Positions 52,101-60,424 of a DNA stretch of 64,000 nucleotides are shown piece after piece. This stretch comes from Segatella copri. Lineage in GTDB: Bacteria; Bacteroidota; Bacteroidia; Bacteroidales; Bacteroidaceae. The position numbers and the translations under genes were made by a program. The notes below the pieces were generated by a model. The model saw only the letters and a list, made by a program, of their open reading frames with translations. It searched no databases and was not told the origin of the DNA. The number at the start of each line of letters is the position of its first letter. Positions within the stretch are counted from its first letter, which is position 1. The stretch covers positions 1-64,000 of the forward strand of contig NZ_VZAD01000057.1 of the NCBI RefSeq assembly GCF_009495355.1. The letters run 5' to 3'.

Positions 52101-53492
52101 TTCGATGTTGTGGAAGTCGTAGTTGCCATAGTCAAATCGAGCTATGTTGCCCTTGGCAAAGATGTGCTTCATGGTGCCATGAGCGTCGATTTTGGCTACT
52201 ACGGTTCCCAACTTGCGGTTGTCGAGAATGCGACCCAAGTTTACGCCACGGGTGTCAACAGAAGCCTTGATGCGGTCATCGTTTTTGAAGGCCTGCAGGC
52301 TTATGTTGCCAGCATCGGTCTCTATGTTGCCCTTGGCAGAGAGGACCTTTTCGTAGCCCTTGGCATTGCCGGTAAGGTGGATGGTACCCAAACGCTGGAT
52401 TTCCTTTGGTATTTTCACCTTGCTGCCTAAGTTCTCGGCCAGGAATTCCACGCCGGCAGGGCTGAGGTTCAGATTGGCGATGTCGGCATTCCAGGCTGGA
52501 TGGCTGCTTGCATGGCTGTAGCTGCCCCGTGCCTGAAGATTGATGCTGCCGCTGCCTGTACGGAGGTTGAGCGAGGGGACGGATATTGACTTGGCTGTGC
52601 CCGAGAAACGGGAACTTACAAACACCGCATCGTCGAAATGGCGCAAAGCCGGCACCAGACTTGCCACGTCGGCAAAGGTGATCTTCGACTGTTGGATGCC
52701 TCCCTCGAAGCGCAGGCTCTCAGGAATGAATCTCTTGCCCTCAAAGCGATAAGTGGCCTTCAGGTCGTCGAGCACCAACTCGGAGCGTGGCATGAGCAGA
52801 CGGAACTCCTTGAGTGTGGCTTTCTGCCTGTCGGCTTGCAGCTTGAAGTGAAGTGACTGTAGTTTGAAGCCTGATTCGTCCTTAAATGATAACTTCTTGA
52901 GCAACAGGTCGATGCTGTTGTCGGTTACATGATTTAACAGAATGTGTGACGAGAGTTCGCTCACCCTGATGTGTTGGGGCGAGAAGACGCCGCTGCGGGG
53001 AGCCACGTCGCGCTGGTTGTAGGCGATGGCGCCTCGGCGGATGATGAGACTTCCGATGTGCAGGTCGAGAGGCTTGTGCTGGGTGGTGTCCTTGGAAGCC
53101 AACGAGTCGAGTACAAACTGGAAGTTGGCTGGGCTTTTGGCTGTCTGGCGGTAGAGGTTGGCACGCAGACCGAAGATTTGCGCAGACGAGACGGAAATTT
53201 TGCCCTGTGTAGCAGCCATGTAGTCTATCTTGGCCGACAGACGGCTGGCATAAATGAGGCTGTCGCCCTGCTGGTCGTACATCATCACGTCGTCGATGAT
53301 GATTCGGTTGAAGAAGCCCAGGTTGACTTTTCCTACTTCCACCTTGGTGCCGAATTTGTCGGCAAGAGCCTCTGCCACCTCCTTGCCCAAGAAGGTCTGT
53401 ACTGATGGCAAGTGCATCAGTACGATGAGCAGCAAATAGAGGACGATAAGTGTCCAGATGATGCCGTTACATATATGTTTGAACTTCTTCAA
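49167..53492 (-). CDS. tamB: TamB-like translocation and assembly module protein (DUF490)
   Basis: The 1441-residue protein has an N-terminal membrane anchor (about 9-28) and a very long beta-rich region of repeated strands, as in AsmA/TamB proteins that bridge the periplasm and move phospholipids or assist outer-membrane protein assembly. The C-terminal DUF490 domain (about 1130-1400) includes GVIRANYYNKGGLDMFGNY and DITGTPGAPKVDFSMDLP. The C-terminus ends in an odd Lys-rich tail (KKSKNKEKKNKNKKKGKK) which is also seen as an AT-rich tract at 49170-49220. A TAATTTTG box on the minus strand (53519-53526) is close before the start. Confidence 0.92.
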   Translation of the reverse strand: MKKFKHICNGIIWTLIVLYLLLIVLMHLPSVQTFLGKEVAEALADKFGTKVEVGKVNLGFFNRIIIDDVMMYDQQGDSLIYASRLSAKIDYMAATQGKISVSSAQIFGLRANLYRQTAKSPANFQFVLDSLASKDTTQHKPLDLHIGSLIIRRGAIAYNQRDVAPRSGVFSPQHIRVSELSSHILLNHVTDNSIDLLLKKLSFKDESGFKLQSLHFKLQADRQKATLKEFRLLMPRSELVLDDLKATYRFEGKRFIPESLRFEGGIQQSKITFADVASLVPALRHFDDAVFVSSRFSGTAKSISVPSLNLRTGSGSINLQARGSYSHASSHPAWNADIANLNLSPAGVEFLAENLGSKVKIPKEIQRLGTIHLTGNAKGYEKVLSAKGNIETDAGNISLQAFKNDDRIKASVDTRGVNLGRILDNRKLGTVVAKIDAHGTMKHIFAKGNIARFDYGNYDFHNIEIDGDYDMKTLRGTASIADPNVNLSVKGDYQLGSRLYAFDAAINHLRPIVLGMKMHDPSYSLNNISISANNKGKEGHLDIEAPFVSLYARGQYDLTTIYGSIMRLVADKLPTIPGISKHAAKGYNDFTLQANITSAEVLQRMFGLPLSLSLPVHINGNISDAEKNVNLYINAPNFSWDGSAFHDANIELNTIGDSLRMEARISQGLPYEKAPVYRLRAAAADNNLSTLLYYANQSSKLPITGKIDTRTQFFTSDNGTTGVHVSVNPSEIMLGEKKWLLNPADIIYRKNELTVDMLNFSHGDQHIIINGKATPQATDSIVADLKDVDVAYILNLVNFHSVDFAGKASGKAVVKSIFQTPEAYANLDVKDFVFENGPLGTLHAKAAYDNQEGQINIDATAEDGPEHLTVINGYVSPKRNYIDLGIEAHNTSLKFMENFCGSFLNNVEAWCKGKLNVVGDLKNINLVGDVVAHGRMHMKQLGTDYTFNHLRAHAIPDDIQFEGDSIYDSHYNGKHSHFALIRGGIHHKHLTRLSYDLDIDANNFLGFDTHEFGDDTFYGTVFATGTVGIHGKSGETIIDIDATPEPHSIFVYNVASPDAISAGSFIHWNDATPYIYRPNSPDSDKDEDDSPDFSSDMRINFLVNTNPNLTLKLMMDDQTGDYITLNGNGVIRANYYNKGGLDMFGNYVVDHGQYKLTIQNIIKKDFDFQPGGTIAFGGDPYNAPLNLQAKYTVNGVPLSDLNIGRSFSSNNIRVDCLMDITGTPGAPKVDFSMDLPTVNSDAKQMIYSVINSQEEMNQQVLYLLGIGRFYTQTKNNQTSEDASQQSQTSLAMQSLLSGTISQQINNVLSSFVNSSNWNFGANISTGNEGFNNAEYEGILSGRLLNNRLLFNGQFGYRDNANATQSFIGDFDLRYLIFPNGNLSIHVYNQTNDRYFTRNSLNTQGVGLIMKKDFFNLRDLLGIKKKSKNKEKKNKNKKKGKK

Positions 53493-53563
53493 ATGTGAAT
53501 ATTTTTTGAAAATTGGTACAAAATTACATTATTTTTGCGTCAAAATCGAATAAAACTACAGAA

Positions 53564-53598
53564 TTTCTTTTCCCACTCACATTTTTTTGCTATTTTTG
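53564..53598 (+). promoter_or_regulatory. promoter of the nqr operon
   Basis: TTTC (53564-53567), 23 bases, TATTTTTG (53591-53598). The leader would be about 145 nt; it contains a short stem, CGGCA (53669-53673) with TGCCG (53684-53688). Confidence 0.55.
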
Positions 53599-53750
53599 CA
53601 CCACTATTCAGCACTTTTAAAGGAAAATCAGTAATAAAAATACCATCAGCAGATAAGAAATAGAAAGACGGCATCATCGCGCTTGCCGAACCATGCAAAA
53701 AAGTGAGAATATAAAGTATAATAATTAAAATATAAAAAGTTTATGTAGTT

Positions 53751-55106
53751 ATGGCAGATGTAATCAAGTTACGTAAAGGACTGGACATCAACCTGAAAGG
53801 TAAAGCCTCAATGGATGTGACGCTGCAGGTGAAGCAGGCAGAGGAGTATGCTCTCGTGCCTGATGCTTTCGTGGGCGTTACTCCTAAGGTGGTTGTGAAG
53901 GAAGGTGTTCATGTCAATTCGGGCGATGCGCTGTTTGTCAACAAAGCATGTCCTGAGGTGAAGTTTGCCTCGCCCGTGAGCGGTACTGTGACCGCCATAG
54001 AAAGAGGTGAGCGCAGAAAGGTGCTCTGTGTGAAGGTGAAAGCCGACGCTGAGCAGCAGGCTACCGATTTCGGTAAGAAGAATGTGGATGTTTTGGACGG
54101 AGAAGCTGTAAAGAATGCCTTGCTTGAGGCAGGTCTCTTCGGATACATCAACCAGTTGCCTTATGCTGTGTCCACTACTCCCGACACCAAGCCTAAGGCA
54201 ATTTTTGTTTCTGCACTTCGCGACATGCCTTTGGCTTCTGACTTCGAGAAGGAACTCGAAGGGAATGAGGATGCTTTCCAGGCTGGTTTGACAGCCTTGA
54301 GCAAGGTGGCTAAAGTCTATTTGGGTGTTGGCATCAATCAGCACAGCCGTGCGCTTGAGGAGGCAAAGAATGTGGAGGTCAATGTGTTCGACGGTCCTTG
54401 TCCTGCTGGTAATGTAGGAGTACAGGTCAACCATATCGACCCGGTCAACAAGGGCGAGGTGGTATGGTCAGTAGACCCATCGGCTATCATCTTCTTCGGT
54501 CGTCTTTTCCTTACTGGCAAGGTGGATCTTCGCAAGAAGGTGGCTGTGGCAGGAAGCGAGATAAAGACTCCCGGTTATGCTGAGGTCTTGGTAGGAACAC
54601 CTTTGAGCGCTTTTGTAGCCGACCAGTTGAAAGCTACTGAGCATGTGCGACTCATCAATGGCAATCCTCTTACAGGCGTGCAGACTGATATGGCGGGCTT
54701 CGTAGGCGGACATACATCTGAGATAACTGCCATCCCTGAGGGCGACGACAAAGACGAGATGCTGGGCTGGATTCTTCCACGTACCAGTCAGTTCTCTACA
54801 TCACGTTCTTATTTCTCCTGGCTCTTTGGCAAGAAGAAGGAGTACGACCTGGATGCCCGTGTGAAGGGTGGCGAGCGCCACATGATCATGAGTGGTGAGT
54901 ACGACAAGGTGTTGCCAATGGACATCTTTGGAGAGTACCTCATCAAGGCCATCATTACCGGCGACATCGACAAGCAGGAGCAGCTCGGAATCTATGAGGT
55001 GAGTCCTGAGGACTTTGCCGTAGCTGAGTTTGTAGACAGTTCTAAGCTCGAGCTCCAGAAGATAGTACGCGATGGCTTGAACACCTTGCGTAAGGAGAAT
55101 GCTTAA
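53751..55106 (+). CDS. nqrA: NQR subunit A
   Basis: Na+-translocating NADH:quinone reductase subunit A, 451 residues, the membrane-associated peripheral subunit implicated in quinone binding. It opens with KLRKGLDINLKGKA and has PGDYVGVTPKVVVKEGVHVNSGDALF-like phrases (here DAFVGVTPKVVVKEG) and FVGGHTSEITAIPEG near residue 325. Subunits A to F follow in the standard order with 8-18 bp gaps, so they form one operon. No signal peptide. Confidence 0.96.
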   Translation: MADVIKLRKGLDINLKGKASMDVTLQVKQAEEYALVPDAFVGVTPKVVVKEGVHVNSGDALFVNKACPEVKFASPVSGTVTAIERGERRKVLCVKVKADAEQQATDFGKKNVDVLDGEAVKNALLEAGLFGYINQLPYAVSTTPDTKPKAIFVSALRDMPLASDFEKELEGNEDAFQAGLTALSKVAKVYLGVGINQHSRALEEAKNVEVNVFDGPCPAGNVGVQVNHIDPVNKGEVVWSVDPSAIIFFGRLFLTGKVDLRKKVAVAGSEIKTPGYAEVLVGTPLSAFVADQLKATEHVRLINGNPLTGVQTDMAGFVGGHTSEITAIPEGDDKDEMLGWILPRTSQFSTSRSYFSWLFGKKKEYDLDARVKGGERHMIMSGEYDKVLPMDIFGEYLIKAIITGDIDKQEQLGIYEVSPEDFAVAEFVDSSKLELQKIVRDGLNTLRKENA

Positions 55107-55114
55107 TTGTAATA

Positions 55115-56284
55115 ATGAATAAAAAAATGAGTGCATTAAGAAATTATCTCAACAAGATAAAGCCCAACTTCCAGAAGGGAGGTAAGCTTCATGCCTTCGA
55201 GAGTGTCTTTGATGGCTTCGAGAGTTTCCTGTACGTGCCTAACACGACAGCGAAGAGCGGAGCCCACATTCACGACGCCATTGACTCGAAGCGCATCATG
55301 AGCTTTGTGGTAATCGCCCTGATTCCTGCTTTGCTCTTCGGTATGTATAATGTGGGTTACCAGAACTATCAGGCAGCCGGAACTTTGGCAACAGCCAGTT
55401 TCCTCGAGGTTTTCGGTTTCGGATTCTTGGCTGTCCTTCCTAAGTTGCTCATCAGCTACATTGTGGGTCTCGGCATTGAGTTTGCCTGGGCACAGTGGAA
55501 GCACGAGGAAATCCAGGAAGGCTATCTCGTCAGCGGTATCATCATCCCATTGATCATTCCTGTCACTACACCGCTCTGGATGCTCGCCCTGGCTTGCGCC
55601 TTTGCTGTTATCTTCTGCAAGGAGATCTTCGGTGGTACGGGTATGAATATCTTCAATGTGGCTGTAGGTGCCCGTATGTTCCTCTTCTTCTCATATCCAT
55701 TGGCTATGAGTGGTGATAAGGTTTGGATTGCCAAGGATTCCATCTTTGGCCTCGGCAACACCTTGGCAGACGGATTCACAGCGGCTACTCCGCTCGGACA
55801 GTTGGCTCAGAACATTACGCCTACAGCTAATCTCAGCGATGCCATCACAGGTTTCATCCCTGGCTGTATCGGTGAGACATCCGTCATCGCCATCGCCATC
55901 GGTGCCGTTATCCTTCTTTGGACTGGTATTGCATCTTGGAAGACCATGGGCTCTGTATTCGCAGGTGGTATCGTGATGGCGCTTATTTTCCAGGCGCTCG
56001 GTATGACTCCTATCGCCTGGTACGAGCACATCGTCCTGGGTGGTTTCTGCTTCGGTGCCGTATTCATGGCTACCGACCCTGTCACCTCAGCCCGTACCGA
56101 GAAGGGCAAGTACTTCTATGGATTCTTCATCGGAGCCATCGCTGTCATCGTGCGTGTGATGAACCCAGGTTATCCAGAGGGTATGATGCTCGCCATCTTC
56201 TTCGGCAATATGTTTGCTCCACTCATCGACTACATCGTAGTACAGAGCAACATCTCTCGCCGTGCTAAACGTGCTATTAAATAA
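55115..56284 (+). CDS. nqrB: NQR subunit B
   Basis: Integral membrane subunit, 389 residues, with about ten membrane helices; it binds a covalent FMN and riboflavin and forms part of the sodium path. The flavin attachment site is read in DGFTAATPLGQLA near residue 215, where the family consensus is D-x-x-S/T-G-A-T; here Ala replaces the Gly, while the acceptor Thr is kept. It starts 8 bp after nqrA. The end (RRAKRAIK) is usual for the family. Confidence 0.95.
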   Translation: MNKKMSALRNYLNKIKPNFQKGGKLHAFESVFDGFESFLYVPNTTAKSGAHIHDAIDSKRIMSFVVIALIPALLFGMYNVGYQNYQAAGTLATASFLEVFGFGFLAVLPKLLISYIVGLGIEFAWAQWKHEEIQEGYLVSGIIIPLIIPVTTPLWMLALACAFAVIFCKEIFGGTGMNIFNVAVGARMFLFFSYPLAMSGDKVWIAKDSIFGLGNTLADGFTAATPLGQLAQNITPTANLSDAITGFIPGCIGETSVIAIAIGAVILLWTGIASWKTMGSVFAGGIVMALIFQALGMTPIAWYEHIVLGGFCFGAVFMATDPVTSARTEKGKYFYGFFIGAIAVIVRVMNPGYPEGMMLAIFFGNMFAPLIDYIVVQSNISRRAKRAIK

Positions 56285-56303
56285 TGTAAGGAGGAATGTA
56301 GAT

Positions 56304-56906
56304 ATGAAGACAAATTCAAATTGCTATACTATTATCTATTCGGTTATCATCGTAGTAATCGTGGCATTCCTGCTCGCGTTTGTGTCTTCTTCGCTGAAGC
56401 CAACACAGGATGCTAACGTGGCGCTGGATACTCAGAAGCAGATTCTGAACTCACTCAACCTGCGCGACCTTGACAATGCAACTGCGGCTGCCAAATATAA
56501 AGAGGTGGTAAAGGCTGAGAAGGAGAAGGACGGCATGAAGTATTACGAGTGCGAGATTGATGGTCAGAAGAAGACTGTATATTCTGTAAAGGGTATGGGT
56601 CTCTGGGGCGGCATTTCAGGCTTTATCGCCGTAGATGCCGATAACAATACCATCTATGGAGTATATTTCAATCATGAGGGCGAGACTGCCGGTCTGGGTG
56701 CCGAAATCAAGGATAACCTGAAGTGGCAGCAGAAGTTCCAAGGCAAGAAGATTCACAAGGATGGAGTAGAGGGCATCGCTCTTGGCGTGGAGAAAGATGC
56801 TCCTGCCGGTGACCCTAACAATGTGGATGCCGTGACAGGTGCTACATTGACATCCGATGGTGTGGACGCCATGCTCAAGGAAGGACTTGCTAAATTCATT
56901 AAATAA
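56304..56906 (+). CDS. nqrC: NQR subunit C
   Basis: The 200-residue subunit has one N-terminal membrane helix (about 10-30) and a periplasmic FMN-binding domain with the attachment motif TGATLTS (VTGATLTSDGVDAML) near residue 183. The start at 56304 has AAGGAGG at 56288-56294, nine bases before; an upstream in-frame start at 56262 would overlap nqrB and is rejected. Covalent FMN needs an ApbE-type transferase, not encoded here. Confidence 0.96.
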   Translation: MKTNSNCYTIIYSVIIVVIVAFLLAFVSSSLKPTQDANVALDTQKQILNSLNLRDLDNATAAAKYKEVVKAEKEKDGMKYYECEIDGQKKTVYSVKGMGLWGGISGFIAVDADNNTIYGVYFNHEGETAGLGAEIKDNLKWQQKFQGKKIHKDGVEGIALGVEKDAPAGDPNNVDAVTGATLTSDGVDAMLKEGLAKFIK

Positions 56907-56918
56907 TCAAGCGAAATT

Positions 56919-57545
56919 ATGGCATTATTTAGTAAACAAAATAAAGAGGCATTCATCAAGCCATTGAACGGCGACAACCCTGTGCTCGTTCAGGTGCTTG
57001 GTATCTGTAGTGCCTTGGCTGTCACTTCACAGTTGAAGCCAGCCATTGTGATGGGACTTGCCGTTACCATTATCACGGCATTCTCCAACGTGATTATTTC
57101 TATCATCCGCAACACCATTCCTCAGCGAATACGTATCATCGTACAGCTGGTGGTGGTTGCTGCCCTGGTAACCATCGTGAGCCAGGTGCTGAAGGCTTTC
57201 GCTTACGACGTGAGCGTGCAGCTCTCTGTGTATGTGGGTCTGATCATCACCAACTGTATCCTGATGGGTCGTTTGGAGGCATTCGCCATGATGAACAAGC
57301 CTTGGCCTTCATTCCTCGATGGTGTGGGCAACGGTTTGGGTTACGCCCTCATCCTTGTGATTGTGGGTGCAGTTCGTGAACTCCTGGGCCGCGGATCATT
57401 GCTCGGTTTCCAGCTGATTCCTGAGGGAGCTTACAACTTCGGATATGTTAACAACGGTATGATGACCATGCCTGCCATGGCGCTGATTCTCGTTGGATGT
57501 GTAATCTGGGTACATCGTGCCTTTATTTATAAGGAGGAAAAGTAA
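56919..57545 (+). CDS. nqrD: NQR subunit D
   Basis: The 208-residue subunit has six membrane helices and is homologous to NqrE and to RnfA/E. It carries NCILMGRLEAFAM, with one of the Cys residues that hold the membrane iron centre between NqrD and NqrE. Its end contains the Shine-Dalgarno sequence (AAGGAGG, 57531-57537) of nqrE, so the two are translated in coupling. Confidence 0.96.
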   Translation: MALFSKQNKEAFIKPLNGDNPVLVQVLGICSALAVTSQLKPAIVMGLAVTIITAFSNVIISIIRNTIPQRIRIIVQLVVVAALVTIVSQVLKAFAYDVSVQLSVYVGLIITNCILMGRLEAFAMMNKPWPSFLDGVGNGLGYALILVIVGAVRELLGRGSLLGFQLIPEGAYNFGYVNNGMMTMPAMALILVGCVIWVHRAFIYKEEK

Positions 57546-57546
57546 G

Positions 57547-58170
57547 ATGGAGCACGCTATTAGTTTGTTTTTCCGTTCGATTTTCGTCGACAACATGATC
57601 TTCGCCTACTTCTTGGGTATGTGCTCTTATCTGGCAGTTTCCAAGAATGTGAAGACCTCTTTGGGCTTGGGTCTTGCAGTAACCTTCGTGTTGCTCATCA
57701 CCGTGCCTGTAGATTATCTTTTGCAGACCAAGGTGCTCAGCGCTGACGGAATTCTGGGTGTGGATCTCACTTATCTGAGCTTCATCCTCTTCATCGCCGT
57801 CATCGCCGGTATAGTGCAGTTGGTCGAGATGGTGGTAGAGAAGTTCTCACCATCGCTCTATGCAGCCTTGGGTATCTTCCTGCCTTTGATAGCCGTTAAC
57901 TGTGCCATCATGGGTGCATCGCTCTTCATGCAGCAGCGCATCCTGATGGATCCTGCCAATACTCAGGCTATCACATCGGTATGGGACAGCATCGTATATG
58001 CAGTAGGTTCCGGTCTCGGCTGGACACTCGCCATCGTTCTGATGGGAGCTATCCGCGAGAAGATGCAGTATTGCGACGTGCCAAAGCCTCTGCAGGGACT
58101 CGGCATTACATTTATCACAGTTGGCCTCATGGCAATGGCTATGCTTTGCTTTTCAGGTTTGAAAATCTAA
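57547..58170 (+). CDS. nqrE: NQR subunit E
   Basis: The 207-residue membrane subunit, paired with NqrD around the iron centre; NCAIMGASLFMQQR and FLGMCSYLAVSKNVKT are family segments, with the conserved Cys in each. The start at 57547 is one base after the nqrD stop and is preceded by GGAGG. An in-frame ATG at 57517 inside nqrD is less likely. Confidence 0.96.
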   Translation: MEHAISLFFRSIFVDNMIFAYFLGMCSYLAVSKNVKTSLGLGLAVTFVLLITVPVDYLLQTKVLSADGILGVDLTYLSFILFIAVIAGIVQLVEMVVEKFSPSLYAALGIFLPLIAVNCAIMGASLFMQQRILMDPANTQAITSVWDSIVYAVGSGLGWTLAIVLMGAIREKMQYCDVPKPLQGLGITFITVGLMAMAMLCFSGLKI

Positions 58171-58188
58171 AAAAGGAGGACTTTAGAT

Positions 58189-59463
58189 ATGGGTAATACA
58201 TCATTTATATTGGCCAGTATAGGAGTTTTCCTTGTAGTGATTCTCCTGCTGGTAATCATTTTGCTTGTGGCAAAGAAATACCTCAGCCCAAGCGGAAATG
58301 TGAATATTGAAATCAATGGCGACAAGACCATCAACGTGCCTCAGGGCAGCAGTTTGATGACTACGCTGAATGAGAACGGCATCTTCCTGCCTTCTGCCTG
58401 TGGTGGTAAGGCAAGCTGTGGCCAGTGCAAGGTTCAGGTGCTTGAGGGCGGTGGCGAGATTCTCGACTCGGAGAAGCCTCACTTCACCCGCAAGCAGATT
58501 AAGGACCACTGGCGTCTGGGATGTCAGTGCAAGGTGAAGGGCGACCTGAAGATCAAGGTGCCTGAGAGTGTGATGGGCGTGAAAGAGTGGGAGTGCGAGG
58601 TTATCTCCAACAAGAACGTTTCATCATTTATCAAGGAGTTCAAGGTGGCTCTGCCTCCAGGCGAGCACATGGACTTCGTTCCGGGTTCTTATGCTCAGAT
58701 CAAGATTCCTGCATACGACTGCATCGATTACGACAAGGACTTCGACAAGGATCTCATCGGCGAGGAGTACATCGGAGCATGGAAGAAGTTCAACATCTTC
58801 TCTCTGAAGGCTCACAATCCAGAGCCTACCGTTCGTGCTTACTCTATGGCGAACTATCCTGACGAGGGTGACATCATCACCTTGACTGTTCGTATCGCCA
58901 CAACACCATTCCTGCCACGTCCACAGGTAGGATTCCAGAATGTACCAACAGGTATTGCTTCATCTTACATCTTCTCGCTGAAGCCAGGCGACAAGGTAAT
59001 GATGAGTGGTCCTTATGGCGACTTCCATCCTAACTTCACTTCAGGCAAGGAGATGATCTGGATTGGTGGTGGTGCCGGTATGGCTCCATTGCGTGCGCAG
59101 ATTATGCACATGACCAAGACATTGCACACTACCGACCGTGAGCTCCACTTCTTCTACGGAGCCCGTGCATTGGGTGAGGCATTCTTCCTCGAGGACTTCT
59201 GGGAGCTTGAGAAGGAATTCCCCAACTTCCACTTCCATCTCTCACTCGACCGCAAGGACCCAGTGGCAGATGCTCAGGGCGTGAAGTACTACGAGGGATT
59301 TGCTGTCAACTGCATCCGCGATACCTACTTGAAGGATCACGAGGCTCCTGAGGATTGCGAGTACTATCTCTGTGGACCTCCAATGCTGATCAAAACTGTT
59401 ACTGATTATCTCGACAGCCTCGGCGTAGACCAGGAAAGTATCATGTATGATAACTTCGGATAA
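58189..59463 (+). CDS. nqrF: NQR subunit F (NADH dehydrogenase subunit)
   Basis: The 424-residue subunit takes electrons from NADH. It has an N-terminal membrane helix (about 7-28), a ferredoxin [2Fe-2S] domain with C71, C77, C80 and C112 (PSACGGKASCGQC, then LGCQC), an FAD-binding part with RAYSMANYPDEGD (about 215), and an NADH-binding part with GGGAGMAPLR (about 290) and YLCGPPML near the end. GGAGG lies ahead of the ATG. It closes the operon. Confidence 0.97.
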   Translation: MGNTSFILASIGVFLVVILLLVIILLVAKKYLSPSGNVNIEINGDKTINVPQGSSLMTTLNENGIFLPSACGGKASCGQCKVQVLEGGGEILDSEKPHFTRKQIKDHWRLGCQCKVKGDLKIKVPESVMGVKEWECEVISNKNVSSFIKEFKVALPPGEHMDFVPGSYAQIKIPAYDCIDYDKDFDKDLIGEEYIGAWKKFNIFSLKAHNPEPTVRAYSMANYPDEGDIITLTVRIATTPFLPRPQVGFQNVPTGIASSYIFSLKPGDKVMMSGPYGDFHPNFTSGKEMIWIGGGAGMAPLRAQIMHMTKTLHTTDRELHFFYGARALGEAFFLEDFWELEKEFPNFHFHLSLDRKDPVADAQGVKYYEGFAVNCIRDTYLKDHEAPEDCEYYLCGPPMLIKTVTDYLDSLGVDQESIMYDNFG

Positions 59464-59498
59464 TGCAGACAAGCATGAGTCTATAGGTAATAAAAATG

Positions 59499-59537
59499 AC
59501 AAAGCCGCTGACATTCAGCGGCTTTGTTGCGTTTTGT
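59499..59537 (+). terminator. terminator of the nqr operon
   Basis: Perfect 13-bp stem ACAAAGCCGCTGA (59499-59511) with TCAGCGGCTTTGT (59515-59527), three-base loop, then TGCGTTTTG. Confidence 0.8.
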
Positions 59538-59590
59538 AGAGTAGAGTTGACTGCCAAGCTCTTACTTCCTTATTTTCCACTTCTTCTCTG

Positions 59591-59622
59591 TCTTTAAATT
59601 CTTTAACTACTGCAAGTGCGAT
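59591..59622. repeat. remnant (D) of the dispersed inverted-repeat family
   Basis: CTTTAAATTCTTTAACT, then CTG and TGCGA, matches the right end of copy B (CTTTAAATTCTTTAACTTCTG, TGCGA). The core and the left end are missing. The rest of the gap before queH holds a TACCTTTG box (59640-59647) and small stems (AGCCAAATGGCT). Confidence 0.5.
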
Positions 59623-59758
59623 TATTCATCAAAAAATAGTACCTTTGCTGTAGTTTTCGCATATAAAAATTGATGGAGGGTGTCGTGAGACTGTACTCCA
59701 TCTTTCTTTTAGCCAAATGGCTTTTGTCTTTAAAAATAATCGTAAACAATAAAATAAG

Positions 59759-60394
59759 ATGAAGATACAACCAGAAGAACAATATAAGTTTTTGAAGATA
59801 TCCTTGCCCGACGGCGCTTCAGCCAACGAGCATTCGGTACTGTTGCATGCTTGCTGTGCTCCTTGTTCGGCAGCCATCGTGGAGTGTATGTTGCGCAATG
59901 GTATTCGTCCCACTGTGTATTTTTCCAATTCAAATATCTATCCGCAACAGGAGTTTGATATTCGCAAGCAGGAACTCATTCGCTTTCTGCAACAGCAAGA
60001 CGTGCCCTACGTGGAAGACGAGTACGACCATGCTGACTGGAAAAAGGCAATCGCCGGACTGGAGAATGAGCCGGAAAGAGGCTCGCGCTGTTCGGTGTGT
60101 TTCCAGTATCGGTTGCATCATGCTGCCCGCTATGCGCAGGCGCATGGCTTCAAGTGGCTTACCACCACGCTGGCTTCCTCGCGCTGGAAGAACATCCGAC
60201 AGATAGATACAGCGGGAATGGTGGCTGTGAGCGACTGTCCCGATGTGGAATGGTGGAGCCAGAACTGGCGAAAGGGCGGTTTACAATTAAGGCGCAGCGA
60301 GCTGCTGCGCCTCAATGAGTTCTATAATCAGTTGTATTGTGGCTGTGAGTTCAGTCTTGCCGCTTCGGAAGCGATGCGGAATCGAGACAAGTGA
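59759..60394 (+). CDS. queH: epoxyqueuosine reductase QueH
   Basis: QueH reduces epoxyqueuosine to queuosine in tRNA, replacing the cobalamin enzyme QueG. The 211-residue protein has the DUF208 cysteines: C32-C33 and C36 in LLHACCAPCS, C111 and C114 in GSRCSVCFQYRL, and C194 and C196 in LYCGCEFS. These bind an iron-sulfur cluster and an adjacent metal in the known structure. It works after QueA, encoded at 11979. The gene runs toward fhs, with only 30 bp between stops and a small stem there (ACAGC 60403 with GCTGT 60420). Confidence 0.94.
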   Translation: MKIQPEEQYKFLKISLPDGASANEHSVLLHACCAPCSAAIVECMLRNGIRPTVYFSNSNIYPQQEFDIRKQELIRFLQQQDVPYVEDEYDHADWKKAIAGLENEPERGSRCSVCFQYRLHHAARYAQAHGFKWLTTTLASSRWKNIRQIDTAGMVAVSDCPDVEWWSQNWRKGGLQLRRSELLRLNEFYNQLYCGCEFSLAASEAMRNRDK

Positions 60395-60424
60395 TTCTTC
60401 TGACAGCCACTCATGAAAAGCTGT

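Noticed and set aside
53599..53750. A riboswitch in the nqr leader
   Set aside because: Only one 5-bp stem is visible and no known aptamer pattern fits.
53808..54434. Minus-strand frames inside nqrA and similar shadows inside the other nqr genes
   Set aside because: The forward genes are certain, and the shadows have no start context or domains.
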